The notes beneath the pieces are model-generated. The model was not told the origin of the DNA, did no database searches, and saw only the letters and a list, made by a program, of their open reading frames with translations. Of a DNA stretch of 6,384 bases, positions 1 to 5,687 are shown piece after piece (position 1 is the stretch's first letter; the number at the start of each line of letters is the position of its first letter). The stretch comes from Pseudomonadota bacterium. GTDB taxonomy: Bacteria; Pseudomonadota; Alphaproteobacteria; Rhizobiales; Devosiaceae. The position numbers were made by a program, and so were the translations under genes. The DNA lies in NCBI GenBank assembly GCA_023387585.1, contig JAEWHZ010000176.1:1-6384 (forward strand), read 5' to 3'.

Positions 1-2
1 TG

Positions 3-1295
3 TTCGGCGGCGTCGCCAAATGGGTCGCCGAGATCGACCTCGCCGAACGCATCCCCGAATATCTTTCGCGCGCCTTTCATGTCGCGACATCGGGGCGGCC
101 GGGGCCGGTGGTGCTGTCGGTTCCCGAGGACATGCTCAGAAGCCACGCCGCCGTCGCCGATGCGCCTCGCGCCAGGCCTGTGGCGACGGGCGTTTCCCCC
201 GCCACTCTCGCGCAACTGAAGGCCATGCTGGCCGCCGCCGAACGCCCGCTCATCCTAGCCGGCGGGTCGGGCTGGACGGATGCGGCCTGCCGCAGCCTCG
301 CAACCATCGCCGAACGCCACCGGCTACCCGTCGCGACCTCGTTCCGGCGCCAGGACATCTTCGACAATCGCTCGGATTGCTATGTCGGCGATTTCGGAAC
401 CTCCGGTCCGCCGGCGCTGGTCGAGCGCATCGGGCGGGCCGACCTGCTGCTGGTCATCGGCGCACGGCTCGGCGAGATGACCACCCAGGGCTACACCACG
501 CTGTCCGCCCCGGCGCCGGCGCAGACGCTGGTGCACGTGCATCCGGCCAGCGAGGAGCTGGGGCGCGTCTATGTTCCCGAATTGGCGATAAACTGCTCGA
601 GCGAAGCCTTTTGCAGCGCACTCGAAGACCTGCGCTGGGACGGCGCTGAACAGGCGGCGGAGTGGACGCGGCAGGCGCGGGCCGACTACCTCGCCGACAC
701 GCAGCCACCGGCCACGGAGGAGGCGGTCGATCTGGGCGCGGCGATGGTGGCGCTGCGCGACGCGCTGCCGCCCGACAGCGTCGTCACGCTCGATGCCGGC
801 AACCACACCGGCTGGCCGCAGCGCTTCCTGCGCTATGGACGGCCCGGGCGCCAGGTGGCCTCGACCAGCGGGGCGATGGGGTATTCCGTGCCGGCCGCCG
901 TGGCCGCGTCGCTGGTTTTTCCCGAGCGCGTCGTCGTCGGCTTCGTCGGCGATGGCGGCTTCATGATGTCGGGCCAGGAGATCACGACGGCGGTGCAGTT
1001 CGGGGGAAAGCCGATCGTGATCGTGGTCAACAATGAGAGCTATGGCACGATCCGGATGCATCAGGAGCGGCGCTTTCCCGCGCGTGTCGTCGGCACCGGC
1101 CTGTCGAACCCCGATTTCGCCGGCCTCGGCGCGGCGCTCGGCGCTTATGCCGAACGGGTCGATACGACCGAACAGTTCCTGCCCGCCTTCCGCCGCGCCG
1201 TCGCCAGCGGCCGGCCGGCGGTGATCGAGGTGCGGATGAGCGTCGAGCAGATCAGCACCCGGGCCACCGTGTCCCAGCTTAGAAATCGAGAATAG
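3..1295 (+). CDS. Thiamine-diphosphate-dependent enzyme, acetolactate synthase-like (5' partial)
   Basis: The frame is open from the left edge to a TAG stop, so 430 residues are visible and the N-terminal part is missing. The visible protein starts just before a segment typical of the superfamily (AF..A.SGRPGPVVLSVPED, residues about 24-42), which ends the N-terminal domain. A central Rossmann-like domain follows (PLILAGGSGW, then LLLVIGARLGE). The C-terminal ThDP/Mg-binding domain carries GDGGF at residues about 316-320 and the NN pair at 343-344, the normal spacing of the GDG-NN motif. Family proteins are about 550 residues, so roughly 120 are lost, including the region that normally holds the catalytic glutamate. 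Relatives include acetolactate synthase, benzoylformate decarboxylase and glyoxylate carboligase. The sequence does not decide between these, so no substrate is assigned. It probably shares a transcript with the VOC gene that starts 8 bases downstream. Confidence 0.9.
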   Translation, partial: FGGVAKWVAEIDLAERIPEYLSRAFHVATSGRPGPVVLSVPEDMLRSHAAVADAPRARPVATGVSPATLAQLKAMLAAAERPLILAGGSGWTDAACRSLATIAERHRLPVATSFRRQDIFDNRSDCYVGDFGTSGPPALVERIGRADLLLVIGARLGEMTTQGYTTLSAPAPAQTLVHVHPASEELGRVYVPELAINCSSEAFCSALEDLRWDGAEQAAEWTRQARADYLADTQPPATEEAVDLGAAMVALRDALPPDSVVTLDAGNHTGWPQRFLRYGRPGRQVASTSGAMGYSVPAAVAASLVFPERVVVGFVGDGGFMMSGQEITTAVQFGGKPIVIVVNNESYGTIRMHQERRFPARVVGTGLSNPDFAGLGAALGAYAERVDTTEQFLPAFRRAVASGRPAVIEVRMSVEQISTRATVSQLRNRE

Positions 1296-1303
1296 GTTAC
1301 GCC

Positions 1304-1702
1304 GTGTCGTTCTTCTTCGAGCATGTCCATATCAAGACCCTGGATCCGCACGCGGTCGCCAATTGGTTCGTCGCCGCCTTCGGGCTGAAGATCGAGGCCG
1401 ACCAGATTCGTCCCTCCGGCGACCGGTTGATCGCGTGTTCGGCACCCGACACGGCCACGCGGATCGTCTTCTCCGATCCCAGGCCGGACGAGGCCCATGC
1501 GGATGCCGCGAGCGGCCCGCATTTCGGCGTCGAGCACATCTGCTTCCGCACCCACGATATCGAGGCGGACTTCGCGCGCCTCGTGGAGTTGGGCGCGACG
1601 AAGCTGGAAGAGCCCCGGCGGCTGAGCTCGGGCGTTGCCATCGCTTTCCTTGAGGCTCCCGGCAATGTCAGGGTCGAGCTGGTCCAGCGCCCGCCTGCGT
1701 AA
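1304..1702 (+). CDS. VOC-family (glyoxalase/bleomycin resistance fold) protein
   Basis: The protein has 132 residues and fits the two-module vicinal oxygen chelate fold. Module 1 begins FEHVHIKTLDP and runs through WFVAAFGL (residues 5-28). Module 2 begins FGVEHICFRTHDIEADF (74-90) and ends with NVRVELVQ (121-128). Candidate metal ligands are His7 (or His9), His78 and Glu125. The glutamate expected at the end of module 1 is not evident around RIVFSD (53-58), so the metal site may be incomplete or use another ligand. The start is GTG at 1304: no in-frame ATG would keep module 1 intact, and the frame begins right after the upstream stop. The ribosome binding site is weak (TAGG at 1293-1296), which suggests translational coupling to the upstream ThDP enzyme. 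Members of the family include glyoxalases, epimerases, dioxygenases and resistance proteins. The specific reaction is not recognisable here. Confidence 0.85.
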   Translation: MSFFFEHVHIKTLDPHAVANWFVAAFGLKIEADQIRPSGDRLIACSAPDTATRIVFSDPRPDEAHADAASGPHFGVEHICFRTHDIEADFARLVELGATKLEEPRRLSSGVAIAFLEAPGNVRVELVQRPPA

Positions 1703-1705
1703 GCG

Positions 1706-2230
1706 TCAGCGGTTCTCGAGTCCGTTTGCGGTGCGCTGCTCGCGGATTTCCTCGCGGCTGGTATCGACCTGCTCGATCAGATTGCGCAGCCCCTGGCGGA
1801 TTTCGTCCAGCGCTTCGGCATGCTCTGTCTTGGAGGTGACGCCGTTTTCCGTCGCCTCGTCCCAGTCGAGCGCCCATTGCATGGCGGCGATCCATTCGTC
1901 CGGGTCGCCGGCGATATATTCGTTGACCGGGCGCCCGACCTGCTCGCTCAGCGCCGAGAACAGCACGCGCTCGTTCGCGGCGGCTTCGCCCCTGGCGGTA
2001 ATCATGAAGCGATAGCGCAACTGGCCGGCATACATCCAGTTCGCCGCCTCCTGGCCCTTGCCCTCGGCGTAAAGCCGGCTGGCAAGGATATAGAGCGCGG
2101 CCGGGTGCAGATCGCCCGCCTCGGCGACGATCTCCTCATTGGTGATGGTCGACAGATCCCTGTCGGCCTGGGCGTAGGCGAGCCCGATCGGCGCGAGCGC
2201 GAGGAACAGGGCGGCGAAAAATATCTTCAT
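1706..2230 (-). CDS. Secreted/periplasmic protein of unknown function
   Basis: The gene encodes 174 residues with an ATG start. A Sec signal peptide is clear: MK, then a hydrophobic stretch at residues 4-19, and a probable cleavage site after Ala20 (AYA|QA). No lipobox cysteine is present. The mature part looks helical. Residues about 37-68 (LHPAALYILASRLYAEGKGQEAANWMYAGQ in outline) resemble one or two TPR/Sel1-type helical pairs. The C-terminal third is charged and probably coiled (residues about 135-170), ending in NGLENR. I do not recognise a named family, although conserved hypothetical proteins of this layout occur in alphaproteobacteria. The ribosome binding site AAGGGAG (2240-2246 on the + strand as CTCCCTT) sits 9 bases before the ATG. 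The gene is convergent with the VOC gene, with stops 3 bp apart, and lies downstream of the GH38-like gene across a repeat. It may therefore be a separate unit. No function is assigned. Confidence 0.82.
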   Translation of the reverse strand: MKIFFAALFLALAPIGLAYAQADRDLSTITNEEIVAEAGDLHPAALYILASRLYAEGKGQEAANWMYAGQLRYRFMITARGEAAANERVLFSALSEQVGRPVNEYIAGDPDEWIAAMQWALDWDEATENGVTSKTEHAEALDEIRQGLRNLIEQVDTSREEIREQRTANGLENR

Positions 2231-2239
2231 GAATCGTGT

Positions 2240-2246
2240 CTCCCTT
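2240..2246 (-). promoter_or_regulatory. Ribosome binding site of the secreted protein gene
   Basis: On the minus strand this reads AAGGGAG, a good match to the anti-Shine-Dalgarno complement, 9 bases before the ATG at 2230. It directly abuts the left end of the 100-bp intergenic repeat, which begins at 2247. It supports the chosen start. Confidence 0.7.
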
Positions 2247-2253
2247 GAGCGTT

Positions 2254-2280
2254 TCTTGTTCTGATTGAATCAGAACAAGA
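2254..2280. repeat. Perfect 13-bp inverted repeat, 1-nt spacer
   Basis: TCTTGTTCTGATT (2254-2266) and AATCAGAACAAGA (2268-2280) are exact reverse complements around G2267. The one-base spacer makes this closer to a protein-binding palindrome or cruciform than to an efficient RNA hairpin. In RNA the central pairs would open to form a small loop. It is part of the 100-bp element. Confidence 0.8.
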
Positions 2281-2313
2281 GCTCCAGGTCTTGGATTGTC
2301 GCGTTTCCGAACC

Positions 2314-2336
2314 GCAAAAGTGGGAGCCACTTTTGC
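2314..2336. repeat. Perfect 10-bp hairpin with GAG loop
   Basis: GCAAAAGTGG (2314-2323) and CCACTTTTGC (2327-2336) are exact reverse complements separated by GAG. The tight loop makes a stable RNA stem likely on either strand. There is no T-tract after it, so factor-independent termination is not supported. It is part of the 100-bp element. Confidence 0.78.
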
Positions 2337-2398
2337 TGGAACGCTCCACAAGCATCCACCGATAAGACGTCCGTCGTCCGAAAAACCTTGGTCGGTCC

Positions 2399-4297
2399 TC
2401 ACCCCAGCGTCAGCCGGAAGCGCAAGGCGATGTCGCCTTCCCACCACATGGGGAAATTGGTGCCCCATTTGTTGTTGTAGAGGTTGATGCAGAGGCCCGC
2501 CGAAAAATCCGGCTGTTCGGGCTGGAACGGCAGGAAGGGCGCGTCGGCGGGGGACACCAGTGCGGCGTCGAGCAGTTCGAGCTCCAGGGTTCCGGCGCGC
2601 ACCGCCTCGACGGCCTGCAACTGGCCGCCGCCGCCGAGAACGATGGCCGCGCTGTCGTGCCAAAGCCCCATCTTGTGCAGCGCCCAGTTTCTTGAACCTT
2701 CCGGCGTGAAGCCGAGGAATCCGGCCTCGGGCATGCGGTTGGCCGGCTTGTCGCGCAGCACCAGCGTGATCTCGACCTCGCGTTCGCCAAGGGCGCGGAG
2801 GGCGAATTCGCAGCGCTGCGGCGCGCCGAGCTTTTCATGCGCCTCGTCGGGGAGGGTTGCGATGGCGATGCGGCTTTCGGCGGTGCCGGCATGGCGCGGG
2901 ACGAAGCGCGCGGTTTTCGCCGTCCTCGCGCGGTCGAGGCCGGGCTTGTCGTGGTCGAGGATCGCCCATTCCTCGCGGTGGCGCAGATAGGAATCGAGGT
3001 GAGTCTGCAAGGCCCGCCAGTCGTAGCTTTCATGGGTATAGAAGAACAGCGAGCCGTCGCGGCCGACGAGTTTCCTGCCATCGGGCGCGGTCAGCGCGGC
3101 GATGGCGCCGGTCGCGGGGTCGAGCTCGGCGGTCCAGCCGCCATCGCTCAGCGTGGTGCCGGGGTGCGGCGGCAGCGGGGGCGGGGGCTCGAGGGCTGCG
3201 AGTTCGCGTTCGGCGCATGCGCGCCTGGCCGGCGCCAGTTCGTGCAGCGCCGCATCGAGATAGGCGCGCTGCTCAGCCCAGGACGCTTCGGTATAGGCGA
3301 AGCGATGATCGCTCGCCCGCGCCCGTTCGAAATCGGCCCGGTCCCAGGCGGACTCGTCGCGCAGATAGGTCTTTATGTCGACGCCCCATGTGTGCTCGGC
3401 CACCATTGTCAGCGCCCGGCCGAAACCGGCTTCCGATGGCGCCCAGCCGTCATGAAGCCGCTGCAGGGCGCGAAAGCGCGCCAATTTGTGCGGATCGCTC
3501 GCCGTGCCGTGGATCCAGCTGTCGCCGATCTCCCCGGTGACCACGGGAAAGCTTTCGCGCCGCCGCCACATCGCCTCGCCGAAGGCGTCGAGCGTCGAGG
3601 CGGTGATCTCGGCGCCGGGCTCGGCATGGCGCAGCGCGCGCAGCGCCTCGACGGTCTGGCCCACGCTTTGCGGGCCGATATTGTCGTTGGTGTGCGCAAA
3701 GCTCAGCCCGATATCGGGGCCGGCCGGAAAGTCGGTGGCGCCATAGGAGGCCTGATACATCACCACCACCTCCGCTCCGCAGGGCGCGCGCCAGCGGAAG
3801 ATCGGCGGCACGTCCGGCACCGGGCTCGCGGTGTTGACGCCGAGATGCAGGAAGTTGACGCCGGCCTCGGCCAGCAGCGGCACCATGCCGAGCGTATGGC
3901 CCGGCACGTCGGTCATCTTCGCCGCAATGGTTTTCCGCCCGAAGCGCGCATCGAGCTCCTGCGCATAGGAGAGGCCCGCGCGGAACAGGGCGGGCGACAT
4001 CAGTTCGGTATGGGTGGTGAAGGGCAGGGCGTGCCAGGTGATCAGCCCGCGCTCGATCGCCCGTTCGAGCCGGCGCACCCTGTCCGGACCCTGCGAGTTG
4101 AGATGATCCCAGATCAGCCAGGCGCCGGTGGTCCAGATGAAACCCGGCCGCTCCGGGTTCTCGGCGAAGAAGTGCTCGCCCGTGGCGATGGCCTGCGGAA
4201 TGAACTGCTCGTGATATTGCGTGCGCACGCGCGCGGCGTGGTCGGTGAACCCGATGTCGAGATGGGTCTTGAAGACGAGATGGATGGTTCGGGTCAT
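2399..4297 (-). CDS. GH38-like glycoside hydrolase (alpha-mannosidase-like, DUF5054-type)
   Basis: The 632-residue protein opens with HLVFKTHLDIGFTDH (residues 6-20). His12 and Asp14 match the HxD zinc ligands at the start of GH38 catalytic domains. KMTDVPGHT (127-135) matches the GH38 D-x-FGH region, making Asp130 the candidate nucleophile and zinc ligand. Another conserved-looking block is EIGDSWIHG (256-264), and His302 in AEHTWG is a candidate fourth zinc ligand. A proline-rich linker (371-379) leads into a beta-sandwich region starting GGWTAELDPATGAI (386-399), like the C-terminal half of GH38 enzymes. The protein is shorter than the usual 850-1000 residues and resembles proteins annotated as DUF5054. 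It has no signal peptide, so it should act in the cytoplasm on imported glycans. The gene starts 11 bp after the lacI-type stop in the same direction, without a clear Shine-Dalgarno sequence, which implies an operon with coupled translation. The fold assignment is firm, but the substrate is not known. Confidence 0.85.
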   Translation of the reverse strand: MTRTIHLVFKTHLDIGFTDHAARVRTQYHEQFIPQAIATGEHFFAENPERPGFIWTTGAWLIWDHLNSQGPDRVRRLERAIERGLITWHALPFTTHTELMSPALFRAGLSYAQELDARFGRKTIAAKMTDVPGHTLGMVPLLAEAGVNFLHLGVNTASPVPDVPPIFRWRAPCGAEVVVMYQASYGATDFPAGPDIGLSFAHTNDNIGPQSVGQTVEALRALRHAEPGAEITASTLDAFGEAMWRRRESFPVVTGEIGDSWIHGTASDPHKLARFRALQRLHDGWAPSEAGFGRALTMVAEHTWGVDIKTYLRDESAWDRADFERARASDHRFAYTEASWAEQRAYLDAALHELAPARRACAERELAALEPPPPLPPHPGTTLSDGGWTAELDPATGAIAALTAPDGRKLVGRDGSLFFYTHESYDWRALQTHLDSYLRHREEWAILDHDKPGLDRARTAKTARFVPRHAGTAESRIAIATLPDEAHEKLGAPQRCEFALRALGEREVEITLVLRDKPANRMPEAGFLGFTPEGSRNWALHKMGLWHDSAAIVLGGGGQLQAVEAVRAGTLELELLDAALVSPADAPFLPFQPEQPDFSAGLCINLYNNKWGTNFPMWWEGDIALRFRLTLG

Positions 4298-4308
4298 GAA
4301 TACGTGCG

Positions 4309-5361
4309 CTAGCCCACGGTGCCGCGCACGACGAGGCGGGTGTTGAGCGTTTCCTCGAAGCGGGGGGATCGCGGGTTGTTCAGCCGGCGCAGGATCAGCC
4401 GCACCAGCGCGCGCACGCGCTCGTCGAGATCGAACTTCACCGTGGTCAGATTGTAGCTCTTCCAGTGCGACTGGGCGATGTCGTCGAAGCCGACCACCTT
4501 GACGTCCTCGGGCACGCGCAGCTTCAATTCGTGCCGCAGCGCGTCGATCACGCCGAAGGCGCCGACATCGTTGGCCGCGAACACGGCATCGGCGCCGCCG
4601 CCGACGCGGAACAGGTCGATGGTCGACTGGTAGGCGGCGTCATAGCCGAAATCGCCCCTGGCGATGATCGGCGGCTCCAACCCGCGCTCGGCCATCACCT
4701 GGCGCAGCGTCTGTTCGCGCGCCGTGCTGGCGCGCGATTTCTCGAGTCCGGAGAGATAGGCGAGCCGCTTGACGCCATAGCCGAGCAGCAGCGCCACCGC
4801 CTGGTCGATGCCGTCGCGCTGCAACACGTTGAGCCGGTCGTATAGCGGTCCGCCCGCCTTCTCGTCGCCCGCATCGGGCAGGGGATAGTTGACATAGATC
4901 GGCACGGCCCGGTCGAGAAAGCGCGCCAGCGTCTCCGGCTTGACGTTCTCGACGAAGGCGATGACCGAATCCGGGTTGAAGCCGCGCATGTAGGACAGGA
5001 GTTGCTCGTCCATCGAATAGTCTGTGCGGGTCTTGAACAGCAGGGTGGCGAAGCCCTCCGCCTGCAACGCCGTGGTCAGCGCGTCGACCTCCTGGCTTTC
5101 CCAGTGGCTGCACACATCGGGCACGATCACCCCGACGAGGTGCGAGCGCCCGCTGACCAGCGCGCGCGCGGCGCGGTCGGGCGTATAGTTGAGCTCGCGG
5201 GCGATCTCGAGGATCAGCGCGCGCTTTTCCGGCTTCAGCGAGGTGTGCGGGTTGAAGGCGCGCGACACGGCGACGCGCGAGACATTGGCGCGCGCGGCCA
5301 CCATCTCGGCCGTCGCCCGGGCGCGCGCGCCGTTGTCCGCGCTGTTGTCGTTGTCGGCCAC
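4309..5361 (-). CDS. LacI-family transcriptional repressor of a carbohydrate locus
   Basis: With the GTG start at 5361 the protein has 350 residues, normal for LacI/GalR regulators. The N-terminal helix-turn-helix is at about residues 17-37 (TAEMVAARANVSRVAVSRAFN in outline), with a hinge at NYTPDRAARAL (58-68). The periplasmic-binding-protein-like effector domain starts at LVGVIVPDV (75-83) and includes DAVFAANDVGAFGVIDAL and VVGFDDIAQSHW. An in-frame TTG at 5403 would add 14 residues. GTG is preferred because GGGGGA lies 6 bases upstream of it, and because the TTG falls inside the proposed promoter/operator, upstream of the likely transcription start. The repressor gene is followed by the GH38-like gene and diverges from a sugar-binding protein gene. 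Identical near-palindromes at both promoters suggest it represses both units and itself, with release by a sugar from the pathway. The inducer is unknown. Confidence 0.92.
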   Translation of the reverse strand: MADNDNSADNGARARATAEMVAARANVSRVAVSRAFNPHTSLKPEKRALILEIARELNYTPDRAARALVSGRSHLVGVIVPDVCSHWESQEVDALTTALQAEGFATLLFKTRTDYSMDEQLLSYMRGFNPDSVIAFVENVKPETLARFLDRAVPIYVNYPLPDAGDEKAGGPLYDRLNVLQRDGIDQAVALLLGYGVKRLAYLSGLEKSRASTAREQTLRQVMAERGLEPPIIARGDFGYDAAYQSTIDLFRVGGGADAVFAANDVGAFGVIDALRHELKLRVPEDVKVVGFDDIAQSHWKSYNLTTVKFDLDERVRALVRLILRRLNNPRSPRFEETLNTRLVVRGTVG

Positions 5362-5388
5362 GAGAATCCCCCGTCCACCCGCTACGGA

Positions 5389-5402
5389 TGAAAACGTGTT
5401 CA
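5389..5402. promoter_or_regulatory. Predicted LacI-type operator O1 (repressor promoter)
   Basis: TGAAAACGTGTTCA is a near-perfect palindrome of the form TGAAnACGTnTTCA with a central CG step, typical of LacI/GalR operators. An identical 14-mer occurs at 5586-5599. Read on the minus strand, the flanks extend it to ATTGAAnACGTnTTCAT, the same extended form as the second site. It lies just downstream of the candidate -10 of the repressor promoter, so binding there should give autorepression. Confidence 0.8.
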
Positions 5403-5404
5403 AT

Positions 5405-5434
5405 TCAATGGGGGCAAGCGGCCGGAGCTGTCAA
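5405..5434 (-). promoter_or_regulatory. Candidate promoter of the lacI-type/GH38-like operon
   Basis: On the minus strand a perfect TTGACA -35 box lies at 5434-5429. An 18-base spacer then leads to CATTGA (5410-5405) as a weak -10. The transcription start would be near 5398, inside operator O1. The -35 is a strong match, while the -10 is poor, as is often tolerated in alphaproteobacteria. Confidence 0.5.
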
Positions 5435-5574
5435 GCGTGCCGCATCGGCCGGTGCGGCGTGAAGCGCCCGGAAACGTCACGTGCATGTCACGCAAGTCTG
5501 CAATTCCGATCCTGTCCGATCTTGCGGCCATGCAGGCTGCGGTCGCGTGCAATGTCTTCGCCAATTTCTTCGCA

Positions 5575-5603
5575 TTGACGAAGATTGAAAACGTGTTCAT
5601 TCT
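5575..5603 (+). promoter_or_regulatory. Candidate promoter of the sugar ABC transporter operon
   Basis: TTGACG (5575-5580) is a five-of-six match to the -35 consensus. A 17-base spacer leads to CATTCT (5598-5603) as a weak -10. Operator O2 (5586-5599) fills the spacer, so a bound repressor would block RNA polymerase directly. The box assignment is a by-eye proposal. Confidence 0.45.
5586..5599. promoter_or_regulatory. Predicted LacI-type operator O2 (transporter promoter)
   Basis: This is an exact copy of the 14-mer TGAAAACGTGTTCA found at 5389-5402, with 197 bp between equivalent positions. Here it is flanked as ATTGAAAACGTGTTCATT and sits about 90 bp upstream of the binding-protein start. 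Two identical palindromes bracketing a divergent regulatory region next to a LacI-type gene strongly suggest the binding sites of that regulator. Confidence 0.8.
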
Positions 5604-5674
5604 TTCCGGGCTTGCGACGGGCTGCGGCCGGAAGCGGGCCAACACGGCTGCCGGAGAAATCGGAGCCACCACAT

Positions 5675-5680
5675 GGAGGA
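5675..5680 (+). promoter_or_regulatory. Ribosome binding site of the sugar-binding protein gene
   Basis: GGAGGA lies 7 bases before the ATG at 5688. It decides between two in-frame ATGs: the one at 5673 overlaps this site and would add five residues ahead of the signal peptide, so 5688 is preferred. Confidence 0.8.
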
Positions 5681-5687
5681 AATTTCG

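Larger units (their letters stand above)
2247..2346. repeat. 100-bp structured intergenic element with terminal inverted repeats and two hairpins
   Basis: The element begins GAGCGTT (2247-2253) and ends AACGCTC (2340-2346), a perfect 7-bp terminal inverted repeat. Inside it are two perfect palindromic units. The first has 13-bp arms around a single base (2254-2280). The second has 10-bp arms around GAG (2314-2336), with an imperfect outer stem formed by GCGTTTCC (2301-2308) and GGAACGC (2338-2344). Neither stem is followed by a T-run on either strand, so this is not a classical intrinsic terminator. The organisation resembles the short, hairpin-rich dispersed repeats found between genes in Hyphomicrobiales genomes. 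That assignment is inference, since only one copy lies in this window. It sits between the end of the GH38-like gene and the secreted protein gene, where it could stabilise the 3' end of the upstream mRNA or dampen read-through. Confidence 0.65.
5362..5687. promoter_or_regulatory. Divergent regulatory region between repressor and sugar-binding protein genes
   Basis: This 326-bp stretch has no convincing gene. It holds two identical 14-bp operators (5389-5402 and 5586-5599), a candidate promoter facing each way, and a GTCACG direct repeat (5476-5481 and 5487-5492). The repressor ribosome binding site is near 5362-5373 and the binding-protein ribosome binding site is at 5675-5680. Frames that are open across it start at poor codons, overlap the operators and show no family resemblance. 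Confidence 0.75.

Noticed and set aside
324..1061. A 245-codon minus-strand frame opposite the ThDP enzyme gene
   Set aside because: It is rich in Arg, His and Gly and lacks any motif. The plus-strand frame carries the GDG-NN motif and is the real gene.
2301..2344. Intrinsic terminator for the GH38-like gene
   Set aside because: The stem is strong but no T-run follows it on the minus strand, so it is described as part of a repeat instead.
2837..4312. A 491-codon open frame on the + strand opposite the GH38-like gene
   Set aside because: It is the antisense shadow of a GC-rich gene. Its composition is dominated by Arg, Gly and Ala with no domain pattern, whereas the minus-strand frame carries clear GH38 motifs.
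5568..5583. Small inverted repeat CTTCG/CGAAG over the transporter -35 region
   Set aside because: The 5-bp arms are short enough to arise by chance, and the site is unlike the two operator copies.
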